Positions 43,042 to 53,770 of a stretch of DNA of 64,000 nucleotides are shown piece after piece. Made by a program: the position numbers and the translations under genes. The stretch's first letter is position 1. Every line of letters begins with the position of its first letter. The DNA comes from Fennellomyces sp. T-0311 (lineage: Eukaryota > Mucoromycota > Mucoromycetes > Mucorales > Lichtheimiaceae). The DNA lies in the NCBI GenBank assembly GCA_025266875.1, contig JALLLT010000038.1, positions 372,001 through 436,000 on the forward strand, in the 5' to 3' direction. Below the pieces are notes generated by a model that saw only the letters and a program-made list of their open reading frames with translations, searched no databases and had not been told where the DNA came from.

Positions 43042-44940
43042 ATGGCAACAGCATCGGGCCTGATCGTCGCTTATGTCGTGGGCGGCTTTACTTTCTTTCC
43101 GGTTGTGCTACTCATCGTGTACATTGTGCATAAAGTGTCTGCGATGAGACACTGGACGCTGGTAGCGTATGAAGGTGTTGGCAAGGCAGCAAGCAAGACA
43201 AGCACATCAACGCAGTCGTACAAAGTAGGATGGCTCCGGGTATCTCGGGACGAGCAACGGCTTCCTCCGCCTGACGCATCGATAGGCGACATGGTTAAAA
43301 ACATCATCATCAACCGCAGCAGCGACGAGAACAACATTTACTTCGCTGTGCTCAAACACACGACGCTGTTCCTATACGACTCTGAAAAGCAACTGGATTG
43401 CAAGGGCGTGATACAGGTGAACCAACACAGCGTCGTGACACATCCACCTGGCTTGCAAGACCACGAGCTCTTCACTCGGCCGCATCTTATTAAATTGACG
43501 CACAAAGACAACAAAGAATCGCACTACTACATCAACTGCAGCAAATGCATCGACAAGGAAGACTGGTACTTGGCATTGCTGCGTGCTGCGCGGCCACCAG
43601 ACGACGATGAGGAGCAGGCGATGCACTTTGACCAAGATGCCATGAATCAGCTGCTAAAGACGATCCACAGCGACGAACATCATTTCCAGACACAATGGTT
43701 CAATGCCATGCTGGGACGGATCTTTTGCGCAACGTACAAGACAGATTTAGTCAACAGTTTCTTGTACAACAAGCTCATCAGCAAGTTGGACAAACTCAAT
43801 GCTCGGCGGCCAGCATTTCTAGGCGAGATCACTGTTCGGTCGGTGAATCCCGGTCATGCCCCGCCGTTCCTGACCCAACCTCGGTTGCTCGGCCTGAGTC
43901 CGACTGGAGAGCTGACTGCTGAAGCTGACCTTCAGTACGAAGGAGGCATTCGGTTTGAAATTGAAACGGTACTCAAATGGAAATACTATGAACATCTCCG
44001 CCCTCTGACTGTGGACCTGGTGCTGGCCATCACATTAAAGTCGTTGCGCGGTAAATTCCTGCTCAAGATCAAGGAGCCGCCGACGAATCGGCTGTGGTAC
44101 GGGTTTTACGAGCTGCCCAAGATGGAATGGCTAGTTGAGCCTTTGGTCTGGGAGCGTCGTGTGGGCTACTCGATGGTGGTCAAGGCCATCCAAACCAAAA
44201 TCGACGAGTTGGTCATGGAGAATGTGGTTTTGCCAAACTTGGATGATATCACGTTCTTCCCCACCAATGGGGTGGGCGCCATCTTTAGAGCCCCACCAAA
44301 CCCTGGTGAGCCCCTGGTGACTGTACCCAACGATAAGCCAAAGATGCGTCGCTGGTTCACCAGCAAGGAGCCGCAATCCGTCGCGACAGAGCCAGTGATC
44401 CATCCACCGCCACGCCCGACCATGATGACATCGGTGTCTGACAGTGCGCGCGAAGAAAAGCGATCGTTCATCGATGCGATTCTCAATCGGAAACCACCCA
44501 AACCCCAGCATACTTCATCATTTGCATCCTCTGAACCCACTGGCGTCCTCTCCTCTTCTCCCGGCTCCATCAGTTCTTCGGCATCTTCCTCCAACGACGA
44601 TTCCAGCAGCAGCAGCCTGTCCCAACACAACAGCACATCGCCCAAAACAATGCACACTCTCCCTATCCCCATCATCACCACCGACGTTGAGCAGTATGAC
44701 TCGGATCACGACCATGAGACGCTGGTCCGCACGGGTGACAGCCAGCTGCGGCTGCGCAAGTCCGCGTCCCTGGCACGGCTCAAAGCAAAGACGATGGCGT
44801 CAACGGCTGTATCACAGATCAACGTGTCACCCACCATGCACAAGGCCGAGCTGGTGGTTGACAATTCGGATGCGACCACGGTGATGAGCTCCATGCATCA
44901 ACCCAACCTCAATGAAAAGCCGGTTGTGTCTATAGCATGA
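43042..44940 (+). CDS. Nvj2/TEX2-like SMP-domain lipid-transfer protein
   Basis: Single-exon gene of 632 residues. Residues 8-31 form an N-terminal membrane anchor, about 58-184 a PH-like domain (YKVGWLRVS, FAVLKHTTLFLYDSEK, YYINCSKCIDKEDWYLAL), and about 215-420 an SMP domain (TQWFNAMLGRIF, EITVRSVNPGHAPPFL, NLDDITFFPT). The C-terminal 200 residues are Pro/Ser-rich and disordered. This TM-PH-SMP order is that of yeast Nvj2 and animal TEX2, ER proteins that tether the ER to vacuole or Golgi and move lipids (ceramide in yeast). The lack of introns is unusual against its neighbours. The stop lies 105 bp from the stop of the convergent threonine aldolase gene. Confidence 0.92.
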   Translation: MATASGLIVAYVVGGFTFFPVVLLIVYIVHKVSAMRHWTLVAYEGVGKAASKTSTSTQSYKVGWLRVSRDEQRLPPPDASIGDMVKNIIINRSSDENNIYFAVLKHTTLFLYDSEKQLDCKGVIQVNQHSVVTHPPGLQDHELFTRPHLIKLTHKDNKESHYYINCSKCIDKEDWYLALLRAARPPDDDEEQAMHFDQDAMNQLLKTIHSDEHHFQTQWFNAMLGRIFCATYKTDLVNSFLYNKLISKLDKLNARRPAFLGEITVRSVNPGHAPPFLTQPRLLGLSPTGELTAEADLQYEGGIRFEIETVLKWKYYEHLRPLTVDLVLAITLKSLRGKFLLKIKEPPTNRLWYGFYELPKMEWLVEPLVWERRVGYSMVVKAIQTKIDELVMENVVLPNLDDITFFPTNGVGAIFRAPPNPGEPLVTVPNDKPKMRRWFTSKEPQSVATEPVIHPPPRPTMMTSVSDSAREEKRSFIDAILNRKPPKPQHTSSFASSEPTGVLSSSPGSISSSASSSNDDSSSSSLSQHNSTSPKTMHTLPIPIITTDVEQYDSDHDHETLVRTGDSQLRLRKSASLARLKAKTMASTAVSQINVSPTMHKAELVVDNSDATTVMSSMHQPNLNEKPVVSIA

Positions 44941-45045
44941 TAATATACATAGATTCCTCGTTTTCCCCTGTTATATACCAAACATTGTTGTATTCCATAC
45001 CATTCTCTTGTCTTTTTTTTTCGCAACCATAAAAAACAACAACAA

Positions 45046-46476
45046 CTATAGTTTCACCGACGCAGAAGGGTACGCCTTTGAAATGTCGATCTTGTCCCTG
45101 CTTCCGAGTTTGGATCCGGCGTCTAACTTGGCCTGAATAAGCTTGGATGCGACATGGATGAAATCATCCACAGCCTGGGAATCCACCTGGTGATGGAGCA
45201 CGATGCGCGTGACCGAGCCCTCATCGCGACTGATTAGGATGTTGTGGTCCTTGAGTCCGTCTGCCAATTCGATGACGGACAACGGTGTCGTGTCCAGAAA
45301 GATCATGTTGGTATCGACGGGTAGCAGGGTATGCATTCCCATTGACTCGAGACTGGACGCCAAGTGCTTGGTCAATCGATGGGTTTCCGGCATCGTAGGC
45401 ACCACGTTATCAATGCAATGATGGGCGATCTTGGCAAGTAGACCCGCCTGACGCCATCCACCACCCATCAGTTTTCTCATATGACGGGCGCGTCGCACAA
45501 GTTGACTCGATCCAACCAAAAGAGAACCAATGGGTGCGCCGACTCCCTTTGACACGCACACTGACACCGTGTCGGCTAACTGGCCGTATTCCGACAAAGG
45601 AATCCTGGTCTCCTGACTCGCGTTCCAAAGACGCGCTCCGTCCAAATGCACCTTTATATCGCGCTGTTGTGCCAACGCGCGAATCTGTTGCATTTCTTCC
45701 AACGGCATGATTGTGCCATTCAACGTGTTTTCCAGTGAAATCACTATGGTTTCGTCACCACTATTGAGTTTTTGGAATGGACTCACAATTTACTTTCTAG
45801 CGTTTTTACCTTTGGTGAGTGCACCACACAAGTCATCCGTCACGAGATTGTCTTGGACATCTTGGGCTGTCAAATAGAGTTCATTCTTGGGTAAAACAGG
45901 AGTCATGCCTGCTTGCGAATGGTATGCTGTTTCATTGCGCTGTATGTATCAGCGTTTTCCAGTAGTGAAAGAAAGAGAGAGAGAGAGAGACTGACCAAGA
46001 CCGCCGCATTCATAAAGATAGACATGTGACCGAGAATCGCAAAGGACAGAATGAGGCGGTTGTGTTAGTAACGAACGTAGGCCCAGCTAAGTATCAGTTT
46101 AGCCATATTGCCAACGATCATGGTCGTGAAACAACTTACTTGGTTGGTCATGCAGCCCGATACACAGAATAAAGCTGCCTCATGACCGAGCATTTTGGCA
46201 ACATGGTGTTCGAGATCATTAATAGATGGATCGGACTGAGCAGGCTCAGGTTACTGACAGCATTCAACTTTTTTTTTTATATAAAGAAAAATAACATACA
46301 CCAAACACATCATCCTTCCGCGAAGCACTCTTCATGATATCAAACATGTCATCCGTCACTTCAGTTGCGGTGTCGCTCGTCATGTCACACACGGCAGGCC
46401 GTGCGGTTGCCAGGTAACGACGCGACGACGACACTTGGACCAATCTGAAATTGCGAAGCAGCGGGGTGCGCAGCAT
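45046..46476 (-). CDS. Low-specificity L-threonine aldolase
   Basis: PLP enzyme that splits threonine/allo-threonine to glycine and acetaldehyde. The start MLRTPLLRNFRLVQVSSSRR looks like a mitochondrial presequence, followed by MTSDTATEVTDDM. Spliced exons carry DPSINDLEHHVAKMLGHEAA, then NGTIMPLEE, the substrate/PLP-binding HLDGARLWNA and the PLP-lysine motif CVSKGVGAPIGS. The C-terminal domain ends SASVKL, which is not a canonical peroxisomal signal. At least four introns are needed; one contains a GA microsatellite. The next gene on the same strand (MADS) ends 144 bp upstream of its ATG. Family identity is clear; organelle location is inferred from the N-terminus. Confidence 0.9.
45971..45990. 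repeat. GA microsatellite in an intron of the threonine aldolase gene
   Basis: A run of about ten ga units next to a splice acceptor on the minus strand (where it reads as a pyrimidine tract). Confidence 0.8.
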
Positions 46477-46620
46477 TAAAAAAAAAGAGTTGTGGGTGAG
46501 AAAAAGAGGCGTGTGTGTGTCGGAGAGAGAACCGTTGACTATTTAATTGTTCCACTATGAGGAAAACTACAGAACAGAAGGATATAACAGAAATATTGTA
46601 AGAAAGGGAAAAAAAGACAT

Positions 46621-47712
46621 TCAGTTTGCTGCACCAGGCTTGCTCTCCTCGGCCTTGTTTTCCCCTGCAGGAGAACCTGGATGGTCGTGTCGGGCCATGG
46701 AAGGATGGCTGCGCGATTGAGGTGGGGCAGAGGACCCTGGCCAGTATCCTGGGTGCTGCTGCGATAAGTAGGGGGGTTGCTGTTGTTGATGGTGATGGGG
46801 CTGGTTGCCATAGTACGAAGGCATTGGAGCGCCGTAATGCTGCGAGGGTGGCTGCGATGCAGGTTGTTGCTGTGGCTGATATGGCGCAGCAGCGGCGGCG
46901 GCAGCAGCAGCAGCCATGTAGCTGGGATGATTATTGTTCCAGCTACCCTGAACATAGGGCTGGTAACCAGCGGGCGCCGGCGAAGCACCTGGCGGAGGTT
47001 GATGATGGTGCTGTGGTTGCTGTTGAGCAGGTGGAAATCCCGATGATTCGGGCTGTTCAATTGTCAAAGCTGAAACTTTCTTTTTTTTTTTGTTCTTTTT
47101 TCCTTTTTACCTTTTTGTCTTCGTAGACTGTCTTGTTCTTGTCATCCACGCGGGGGGACGAGTTGCCGTATGAGTTTTCCGGCACCTATATCAGGAGGAC
47201 GGTTATTGGTTGCAGTGGATGATGAGATGGGAGATACGTTACAGGAGATGAAGAAGACTCGGCTGGCACCGGGTCGGGCGCATTCAAGCATGCCTGGATA
47301 AGGTTCTTGCCCTCAGGTTTCGTCACGATGGGTTGGAGTTTAACAGTTGTGAACGTATAAACAAGACCGGTTTCCGAGACAACCAGCAACAACACCTGTG
47401 TTCCTGTGAGCGTACTCAACTCATAGGCCTAAACGAGGTCAATGAACCAAAGCAAACGGCAGATGCAAAAAAAAAAAAAAATTATACCTTTTTCATAATG
47501 CCAGCCTTGCGCTTGGAAAAAGTAATGTGTCGACGATTCTTATCCTCAATGTATTCAATCTTGATCTTGCGACGGCCGGATCGTCTCGAAGGCTTCTCAT
47601 TGTCCGAGTCATCGACGGATCCCTCGTCGTCCTCATTGAGTTTTTTGGTGGGCTTCGTGGTGGATGGAGCATCACTTGCTCCTGCGCTGCTCGGATTCAT
47701 AGGCATTTCCAT
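46621..47712 (-). CDS. MADS-box transcription factor, SRF/Mcm1 type
   Basis: The ATG at 47712 starts an acidic 45-residue leader, then the MADS box GRRKIKIEYIEDKNRRHITF and SKRKAGIMKK (residues 46-75). After a 59-nt intron it continues AYELSTLTGTQVLLLVVSET and GLVYTFTTVKLQPIV, the SRF-type (not MEF2-type) continuation including the SAM-like region. The second half is rich in Gln, His, Pro and Ala with an Ala run and poly-Gln/His tracts, a likely activation region. Exons 47488-47712 and one ending at 47428 are clear; two further introns precede the low-complexity tail. Relatives recruit partners for cell-type, mating and metabolic control. It shares a 487-bp divergent promoter with DMC1. Confidence 0.92.
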
Positions 47713-48199
47713 AATAGTTGAGGTGGTTTCCAAATGGAGAGCGTTCAACCTAAAGTAGGCAAGCAGGGAGAGAAGGCAATCTTTTTTGTATGGGGGTGTG
47801 ACTTTTTCGAGCCAGATCACAATCAATCAGCCATCATCGTCCCCGCGCTCGTCGAATTTTCTCTTCTGCAACCCAATTGATTGTTTCGAGGGCAATCCAC
47901 GTCACAGGCCGCCAATGATGTGCTTGTCTGTGCTTCTTTGGAAAAATAGCCATTGTTGTCAAAAGTTGCCCGTTATAGCTGCCACGCCAATGTCGAACGC
48001 ACCACTTGTGCCACGTTGTCGTGTCTTTCCCGCTGGCCAATCCCTCCACTGATTGGGTTATCACTGGCGAGACGATGAAGGCTCTCTCTTTGTGCTGGGA
48101 CGAGGACTACGTGTAAACGAATCGAATTGAAAAGCCATGAGTGACAACATTTCGTCTTTTTTTCTCTCTCTCTTTCTCACTCACGCAAACAAGACAAGC
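47713..48199. promoter_or_regulatory. Divergent MADS/DMC1 promoter with a CCAAT cluster
   Basis: Between the two ATGs lie five CCAAT/ATTGG pentamers (47873-47877, 47912-47916, 47987-47991, 48037-48041, 48052-48056) within 185 bp. These are typical sites for the HAP/NF-Y complex. They sit roughly mid-way, so either gene or both could use them. Confidence 0.55.
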
Positions 48200-49730
48200 A
48201 TGCCGCCCAAGAAGGCAGAAGATCAAGTGGTTCATGATTCCAGCGACGAAGAGACGGATGATGTCGATGAGGTATATGCAAGAGAGAAAGCAATATGCAG
48301 TGTATCAAACAGCCGTGGGTCAGATGTTTTATACGTGCATCGACGAACTGCAAACGCATGGTATTGGCGTGGTCGACATCAATAAACTCAAAGGCGCTGG
48401 CATCTGCACCATCCGGGTAAGCAATGCACACGTATTGTTCTATGTATTGCATCTTTCACACCGCTTGCAGGGCGCCCAAATGATGACCAAAAAGAACTTG
48501 TTGAGAATCAAAGGTTTGTCCGAAACCAAGGTGGACAAGATCAAGGACGCGGCCGCCAAAGCTCAAGTACGTCGAGCGTGTACACATCTGATTCAACTGA
48601 TGAAATAAAAAAAACAACTACAGAGCTGCGGATTCATGACAGCAGCAGAAATATCGCAACATCGACAAAAAGTGTGCAAGATTTCCACGGGAAGCAAGCA
48701 GTTTGATGCATTACTTGGAGGTACACTGTACACTCCAGCCGTGCTTGATCTTATGCTGAATTCTGCATAGGCGGCGTTCAAACCATGTCCATTACAGAAG
48801 GTAAATACAGCTGCAAAATCCAAATTGCTTTCGATTGAATGGATTTTAAAGTGTTTGGCGAATATCGAACCGGCAAGACGCAGTTGGCGCACACCATGTG
48901 TGTTCAAGTCCAGCTGCCTGCCCACAGTGGAGGTGCAAGCAGCAAAGCGGGTAACGCTATGGAAGCTCGTCCCACTCCTTTGCATTCGATGCCCTTACAT
49001 GTTCTTTAGCGTACATTGATACGGAAGGAACGTTCCGACCAGACCGAATTCGGACCATTGCAGATCGATTCAACGTGGATCCCGATATCGCTCTGGACAA
49101 TATCATTGTTGCCCGCGCATTCAACTCGGAGCATCAGATGGATCTAATCACGGAGATTGCCGCCAAGTTTGCGGAAGAGAAGGGAGTCTATCGCTTGCTT
49201 GTGGTGGACTCCATCATTGCGTTGTTTCGATGCGACTATGCCGGTCGCGGAGAACTCGCCGAACGTCAACAAAAGCTGAATCAAATGCTCAGTCGGTTGA
49301 CCAAGATCGCCGAAGAGTACAACGTCGCCGTCTTTCTCACCAACCAGGTGTCATCCGATCCCGGTGGTAAGCCTATTAAGTATGTTCTTTTGTCTACTGC
49401 GCTGCTTAACAAAACCATTAGGTGGCATGACGTTTGTCTCTGACCCCAAAAAGCCAGTGGGTGGACACATATTGGTATGCCCGCATACACGCACACGCAT
49501 TGCTCGAGTTACTCATTTTGCTTCTTTACAGGCACACGCGTAAGCACCTCGGATCGCATCGAAAGAAGCAGCAGCAGCTCACAGTTTAATGTAGGTCTGC
49601 GACACGCGTGTATTTGCGAAAGGGAAGGGGCGAAGAGCGTGTCGCCAAGATCTACGATTCACCCGATATGCCTGAAAACGAGGCTTCGTATGCCATTTCG
49701 GGCGGCGGCATTGCTGATGTATTCTTTTAA
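48200..49730 (+). CDS. DMC1: DMC1 meiotic recombinase (RecA/Rad51 family)
   Basis: Ten exons (48200-48271, 48324-48416, 48471-48566, 48624-48721, 48772-48800, 48852-48950, 49010-49366, 49422-49474, 49532-49539, 49595-49730) sum to exactly 347 codons, 346 residues. The N-terminus has the DMC1-typical EDQVV and an acidic stretch. A helix-hairpin-helix region follows ([20 protein letters not shown]), then Walker [10 protein letters not shown] (residues 132-140; Lys138) and Walker B LLVVDS. The C-terminus keeps [29 protein letters not shown] and the ending ISGGGIAD. Exon 9 is only 8 nt. DMC1 performs strand exchange between homologs in meiosis, so the fungus likely has a sexual cycle. The ATG at 48200 was preferred to 48137 because of EDQVV and the splice phase. 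Confidence 0.95.
49532..49539 (+). other. 8-nt micro-exon of DMC1
   Basis: Flanked by a ttacag acceptor and a gtaagc donor. It supplies Ala-His and two bases of the next Ala in the invariant GGHILAHAS motif. Without it the motif is broken and the frame of the last exon is lost. Confidence 0.8.
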
Positions 49731-49753
49731 GTGTTTTATTGTTGCACACATGC

Positions 49754-50621
49754 CTAGTCCTTCTTTTGCACACCCTTTTTCTTCTCTGCGACCAAATAAG
49801 TTCCCTTCATATACTTCTTGCGCTGGGTCAACATGTGGATGAATAAAACGGGGAAACCTGGACAAGATGGCAAGTCAGCATTCACGGCACGCAGCGCGCT
49901 CTATCTGTTTCTTTTTTTTCTACCTGGGAGATACGAGAGGATGACAATGAACATGCCAGCATAGTAGGGCATTCTCCATTCCTTGGCGTACGGCAAAGCG
50001 ACATAGATCATGGTCAGTTCGGAGGCCACGCCCAATGGATACAGCACCAAGAAGAAATTGTAGCGGGCCCAGGTCAAGAAGCGGGGAACATGGCCAATAA
50101 GATTCAACGAATAGTATGAATAACGGATGCATTCGGTGACAGACCAGGCAATCATCATGGTGCTGAACGACCAGTGGGAGCGCACCTCGGGGAAAAGATA
50201 ATTGACGCCCCAGACAAGGAACAAACGGGATGCCACCTGCATAGCCGTTGTGGTCACTGGTGCACGTACAAAGCCTAATGTTCTCTCGAGTTAGACACCC
50301 ATTGAAAGAAAACTGTTTTTTTTTTTCAAGCTTACGGAAAGCCGAGTTGAGAATCTCGATAAACGCGCTTGACTGAACCAAGATCAAGGCTGGCCACACC
50401 ACCTCATGAACGTCGCTCACGTCCTTGGTGACGGCGATCCGGAAAAACGTGGCATACATGACCCAGAACCAACCAATGAAGCTGACATTGTTGTAGCCAA
50501 GGAGATAAAAGAAAATGATGAGTTGGCTTGCCGAACTGAATTCCCGTGGCTTGCTGCCTGATTTCGCGGCTGCAGCCAATTGTTCAGGCGATTTCGCATA
50601 TACCGCTAATGGTCCGGGCAT
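49754..50621 (-). CDS. PHS1: 3-hydroxyacyl-CoA dehydratase (very-long-chain fatty acid elongation)
   Basis: Exons 50336-50621, 49924-50274 and 49754-49857 give 246 residues. It removes water from 3-hydroxyacyl-CoA in the ER elongation cycle that feeds sphingolipid synthesis. Several membrane helices are visible, along with the PHS1 landmarks WSVTECIRYSYYSL and the active-site region YPLGVASE, where the family's catalytic Tyr and Glu lie. The last exon gives GFPVLFIHMLTQRKK and a Lys-rich end (KKKGVQKKD) consistent with ER retrieval. Reading through the last donor would give a shorter end (RKKRNR). The stop is 23 bp from the convergent DMC1 stop, so the transcripts probably overlap. Confidence 0.93.
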
Positions 50622-51651
50622 TTCTTTTTAGTTGGGAGCGTCATACTGGTTGCAATATTTGTCTACCTTGAGGCATATTTGTTGCTTGGAAAAGGTATAT
50701 CACATTTTGATGACTACGACCCAATTATTGAGGCCAATGTTTTTTGATGTCCCGACGCAATGCCGTACTGTTTTCGGCTTTCAGGCATTGATTAGAAGAA
50801 TAAAGTGGAGCACCCTCTTTCTACGTTTGCATAACGTAATTGCTGAGCATTTTGATCGCAAAACAAAAAAAAGTAGCGAGCGGGGAGGGGAGGGGGGCCA
50901 TTCGCCGACATACATGTGACGAGAGGACCACCATATGGTATCATCTGGCTCTGTCCGATCAATGGTTTCGAATTCGGGGAGCAATCGGACCATAGGGTGT
51001 CACACAGAACGGGCCTTCTGACGATACCTTTCTTTCTCTACCTCTTTTGCTGGTGACAAGGTCAGGGCTGCAGTACAGACTCGCTATGCATTTGAGAACC
51101 CGGTTTACGGACTCAATGTGCAACCAATGCACGCGCGGCGTTTACCTTTGGGCCATAACAAACAAAAAACAAACGAGAACTTGAGACCTAAATTGAAAAA
51201 AGAAACGAGATCATCTCCTTGGCTCGATAAACATCTGACGGGTAATCATGTGGCGTTTCTCATTAACTAGTGTTGTTAACATACATGATCGTCCAGGAGA
51301 GACAGAACCCTGATTTCATTATCAGATTAAGAACCGTAAAGTTCCTTGTACACCTTTTTATCAGATCTCCGCGTCCGTTCTGCTAATAAAAGAACAAAAA
51401 AAGAGCTGCTCCTGAGCACAGCTGTGGCTGCTGTGACGACTGAGAGAGCCAGAGAGCCAGAGGGTACACTCATCGAGCGCGTGATTGATCGAGCGAGCAA
51501 AAAAAGAAAGCGCAGTTGTTTATTCTGCACTTATTCTGTACCCAGTGCACATCTCAATTAAGCGTATACATCTCTCTTTGATATATAAGTGTGCGCTGAC
51601 CGAACCCCGTTCCCTTTTTCTCTCTCTTTTTTCTATTCTAGATGCATAATC
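50622..51651. other. Divergent promoter region between PHS1 and the MFS gene
   Basis: 1.03 kb without a supportable gene. It has purine-rich and poly-A patches (50860-50900) and a C/T-rich leader just before the ATG at 51652. Confidence 0.5.
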
Positions 51652-53584
51652 ATGTCTTTCTACAGTGACAATAAAACGGTCGTCGCCGGAGAAGACGAGC
51701 ATTCGCCACTACTACCTACCAAAGGATGCTGCTCCGCTAACAACGCCTACTGCTGCTCATCGGCTGACGCCGCCAATGGCCAACATGGCAAGCATCGTGC
51801 CCCCGATTCCGACAATGACTATTGTCAGCTTGCTGAACAGCCGTGGAGATACAAGGTTGTGGCGCTCATGTGTGCTATTTTCCTTGCTGGTAAAGCGAAT
51901 ATACGTCAACCCTCCCCCCTCGATTGCTCTAATAACGTACTATGTATACAAAAAAAAAGTGGGAAGCCATTTCGCAGCCCACACACTGGGAGCGATGAAA
52001 AACACGGTCAAGCTTGTAAGATCTATCAGTTTTCTTTATTGACAGATTGATTTTTCTGACACATACGGCACGATCTAGGAGTTTGGCATCACCAATTCAC
52101 AATATGGCGTGCTCCAGTCGAGCGTGTCGATTGTCAACACCGTACTTCCTGTCATTGGAGGCATCTTTTTGGACGCGTTCGGAACCACCACGGGCTCGTT
52201 ACTGACTACGTTCCTGATCACCTTTGGCAATATTCTTGTTGCTGCGTCCACCCACAATGCTAATCTCACGACCATGATTGTGGGTCGCATTCTCTACGGC
52301 ATTGGCAGTGGCACCGTCGTTATTGTTCAAGAAACCATTCTCAGTCAATGGTTCAAGGGCCGTAGTCTGGCTGCCGTCGTGGCTCTGATGATGACAGTGA
52401 GCCGTTTCGTACGTTATTATTTGTTTACATCGTGCATGTTGCATCCTTTTTATTCTAAACTTTCGTAGGCATCTTTTGCTGCACAAGCAACAGTCGTTCC
52501 CATCGCAAATTGGACGGGTTGGTACGGCTACGGTTTCTGGGTAAAAAAGGCCTTAATGATTTTACTCTTATCAATATATTAATCGCGACTCCAGTTTTCC
52601 GCGCTCTTGTGTGTCTTTTCGCTCGTGATCAATCTGGTGTACATCATGCTTATGCGGACCATCGTCTCCGGAACATGCCAGCAGCAAAAGAATCAAGCCA
52701 TGCGCCGCAAAAAAGCCTTTAGCTGGGGCAAGCTTCTATACCTGCCCCACTCCTATTGGCTTATTGCCTCCATGGAATTCCTCCTTGGAGGTGCCTGGGG
52801 CTGCTTCCTGCATATCAACAGGTAAACCTTGTTCTTGTCGCAGATGAACATGCTTAACACTTTTGTTTACTAGCGAAATGGTCAAGCTGCGCTTTGGCTA
52901 TGATAATGCAAAGGCTGCAGCGACAGCTAGCATTGCGCAAGTCTTGCCGATCTTTTTGATGCCCATCTTGGGTATTTGTATTGATCGCTACGGCAAGCGC
53001 ACCTGGATGAGTAAGTTTGATACGCAATCGAAACGCGACGATAACTAATCAAGGACACAGTGCTTGCGAGCGGCTTGACGTTTTTGGCGTCGCTGATCTT
53101 GTTGGGTTATACATACATGAACCCCGTCGTTGCAATGCTCCTGTTTAGCGTCAGTTTGGCCCTGGGGCCCGTCGGCCTTGTGTCGTCCGTTCCGGTCATC
53201 TTACCCTTGTCGCTTGTGGGTACTGGCATGGGACTGATCAAGTCGGGAACCAACATTGGCGCTTCGTTGTTTGATATTGCCACCGGATTGTTGCAAGATG
53301 CTGACCCACATAAAGGATACGACGGCGTCATTGACTTTTTCATCGGTATCGGCGTGCTTTCCATTCTCGCTGGTCTTGTCCTGTGCATCCTCGATTGGAC
53401 CATCTATGGCTCTTTATTAGATCGAAGCGCCCAGGAAGCCAAGAAGCTGGAAGCCATGCAAGGCAAGGTCGAAACATCTGCTGTGCAGCAAAAACTATGG
53501 GCCAATTGGATCTACGGTGGTATCTATCTTTTCCTTGCTGCCCTCAGCTGGATCTTGTTTTTCAAATTTGTACTGGTATACTAA
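51652..53584 (+). CDS. Major facilitator superfamily transporter, probably vacuolar/lysosomal
   Basis: At least seven exons encode a 12-helix MFS protein. The hydrophilic N-terminus contains EHSPLL, a D/E-x(3)-LL type signal that sends proteins to vacuoles/lysosomes. After intron 1 come HFAAHTLGAMKNTVKLEFGI and SQYGVLQSS, then GGIFLDAFG (the motif A-like loop between helices 2 and 3), GRILYGIGSGTVVIVQE and ILGICIDRYGKRTWM (second motif A). The C-terminal half continues to YLFLAALSWILFFKF. The general pattern resembles the MFSD1-like branch, but substrate and exact clade cannot be read from sequence alone. A second ATG at 51642 is out of frame. The stop faces the MCR1 stop 186 bp away. Confidence 0.85.
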
Positions 53585-53609
53585 AGTTTTCCTCCTTTCC
53601 CTTTTAAAC

Positions 53610-53652
53610 ACGTACACACACGTACACACACGCACACACACACACACACACG
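53610..53652. repeat. CA microsatellite with cgta interruptions
   Basis: Runs of acacac lie in the short space between the convergent MFS and cytochrome b5 reductase genes, followed by a tatata stretch (53666-53675). Confidence 0.85.
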
Positions 53653-53770
53653 CTGCTATACACACATATATATATCTTGTTTCTAATATATTTGTAAATC
53701 CCCAACGAAAACTCTGCTTTTCTTCATATATAAACAAAAGAGAGAGAGAGAGTCCTTTTTTTTACTATGT

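Noticed and set aside
48137..48385. Longer DMC1 start at ATG 48137
   Set aside because: It reads through the first intron and the added residues are an uncharacteristic Phe/Leu/Ser run in a pyrimidine leader; the ATG at 48200 gives the DMC1-typical EDQVV start and correct splice phase.
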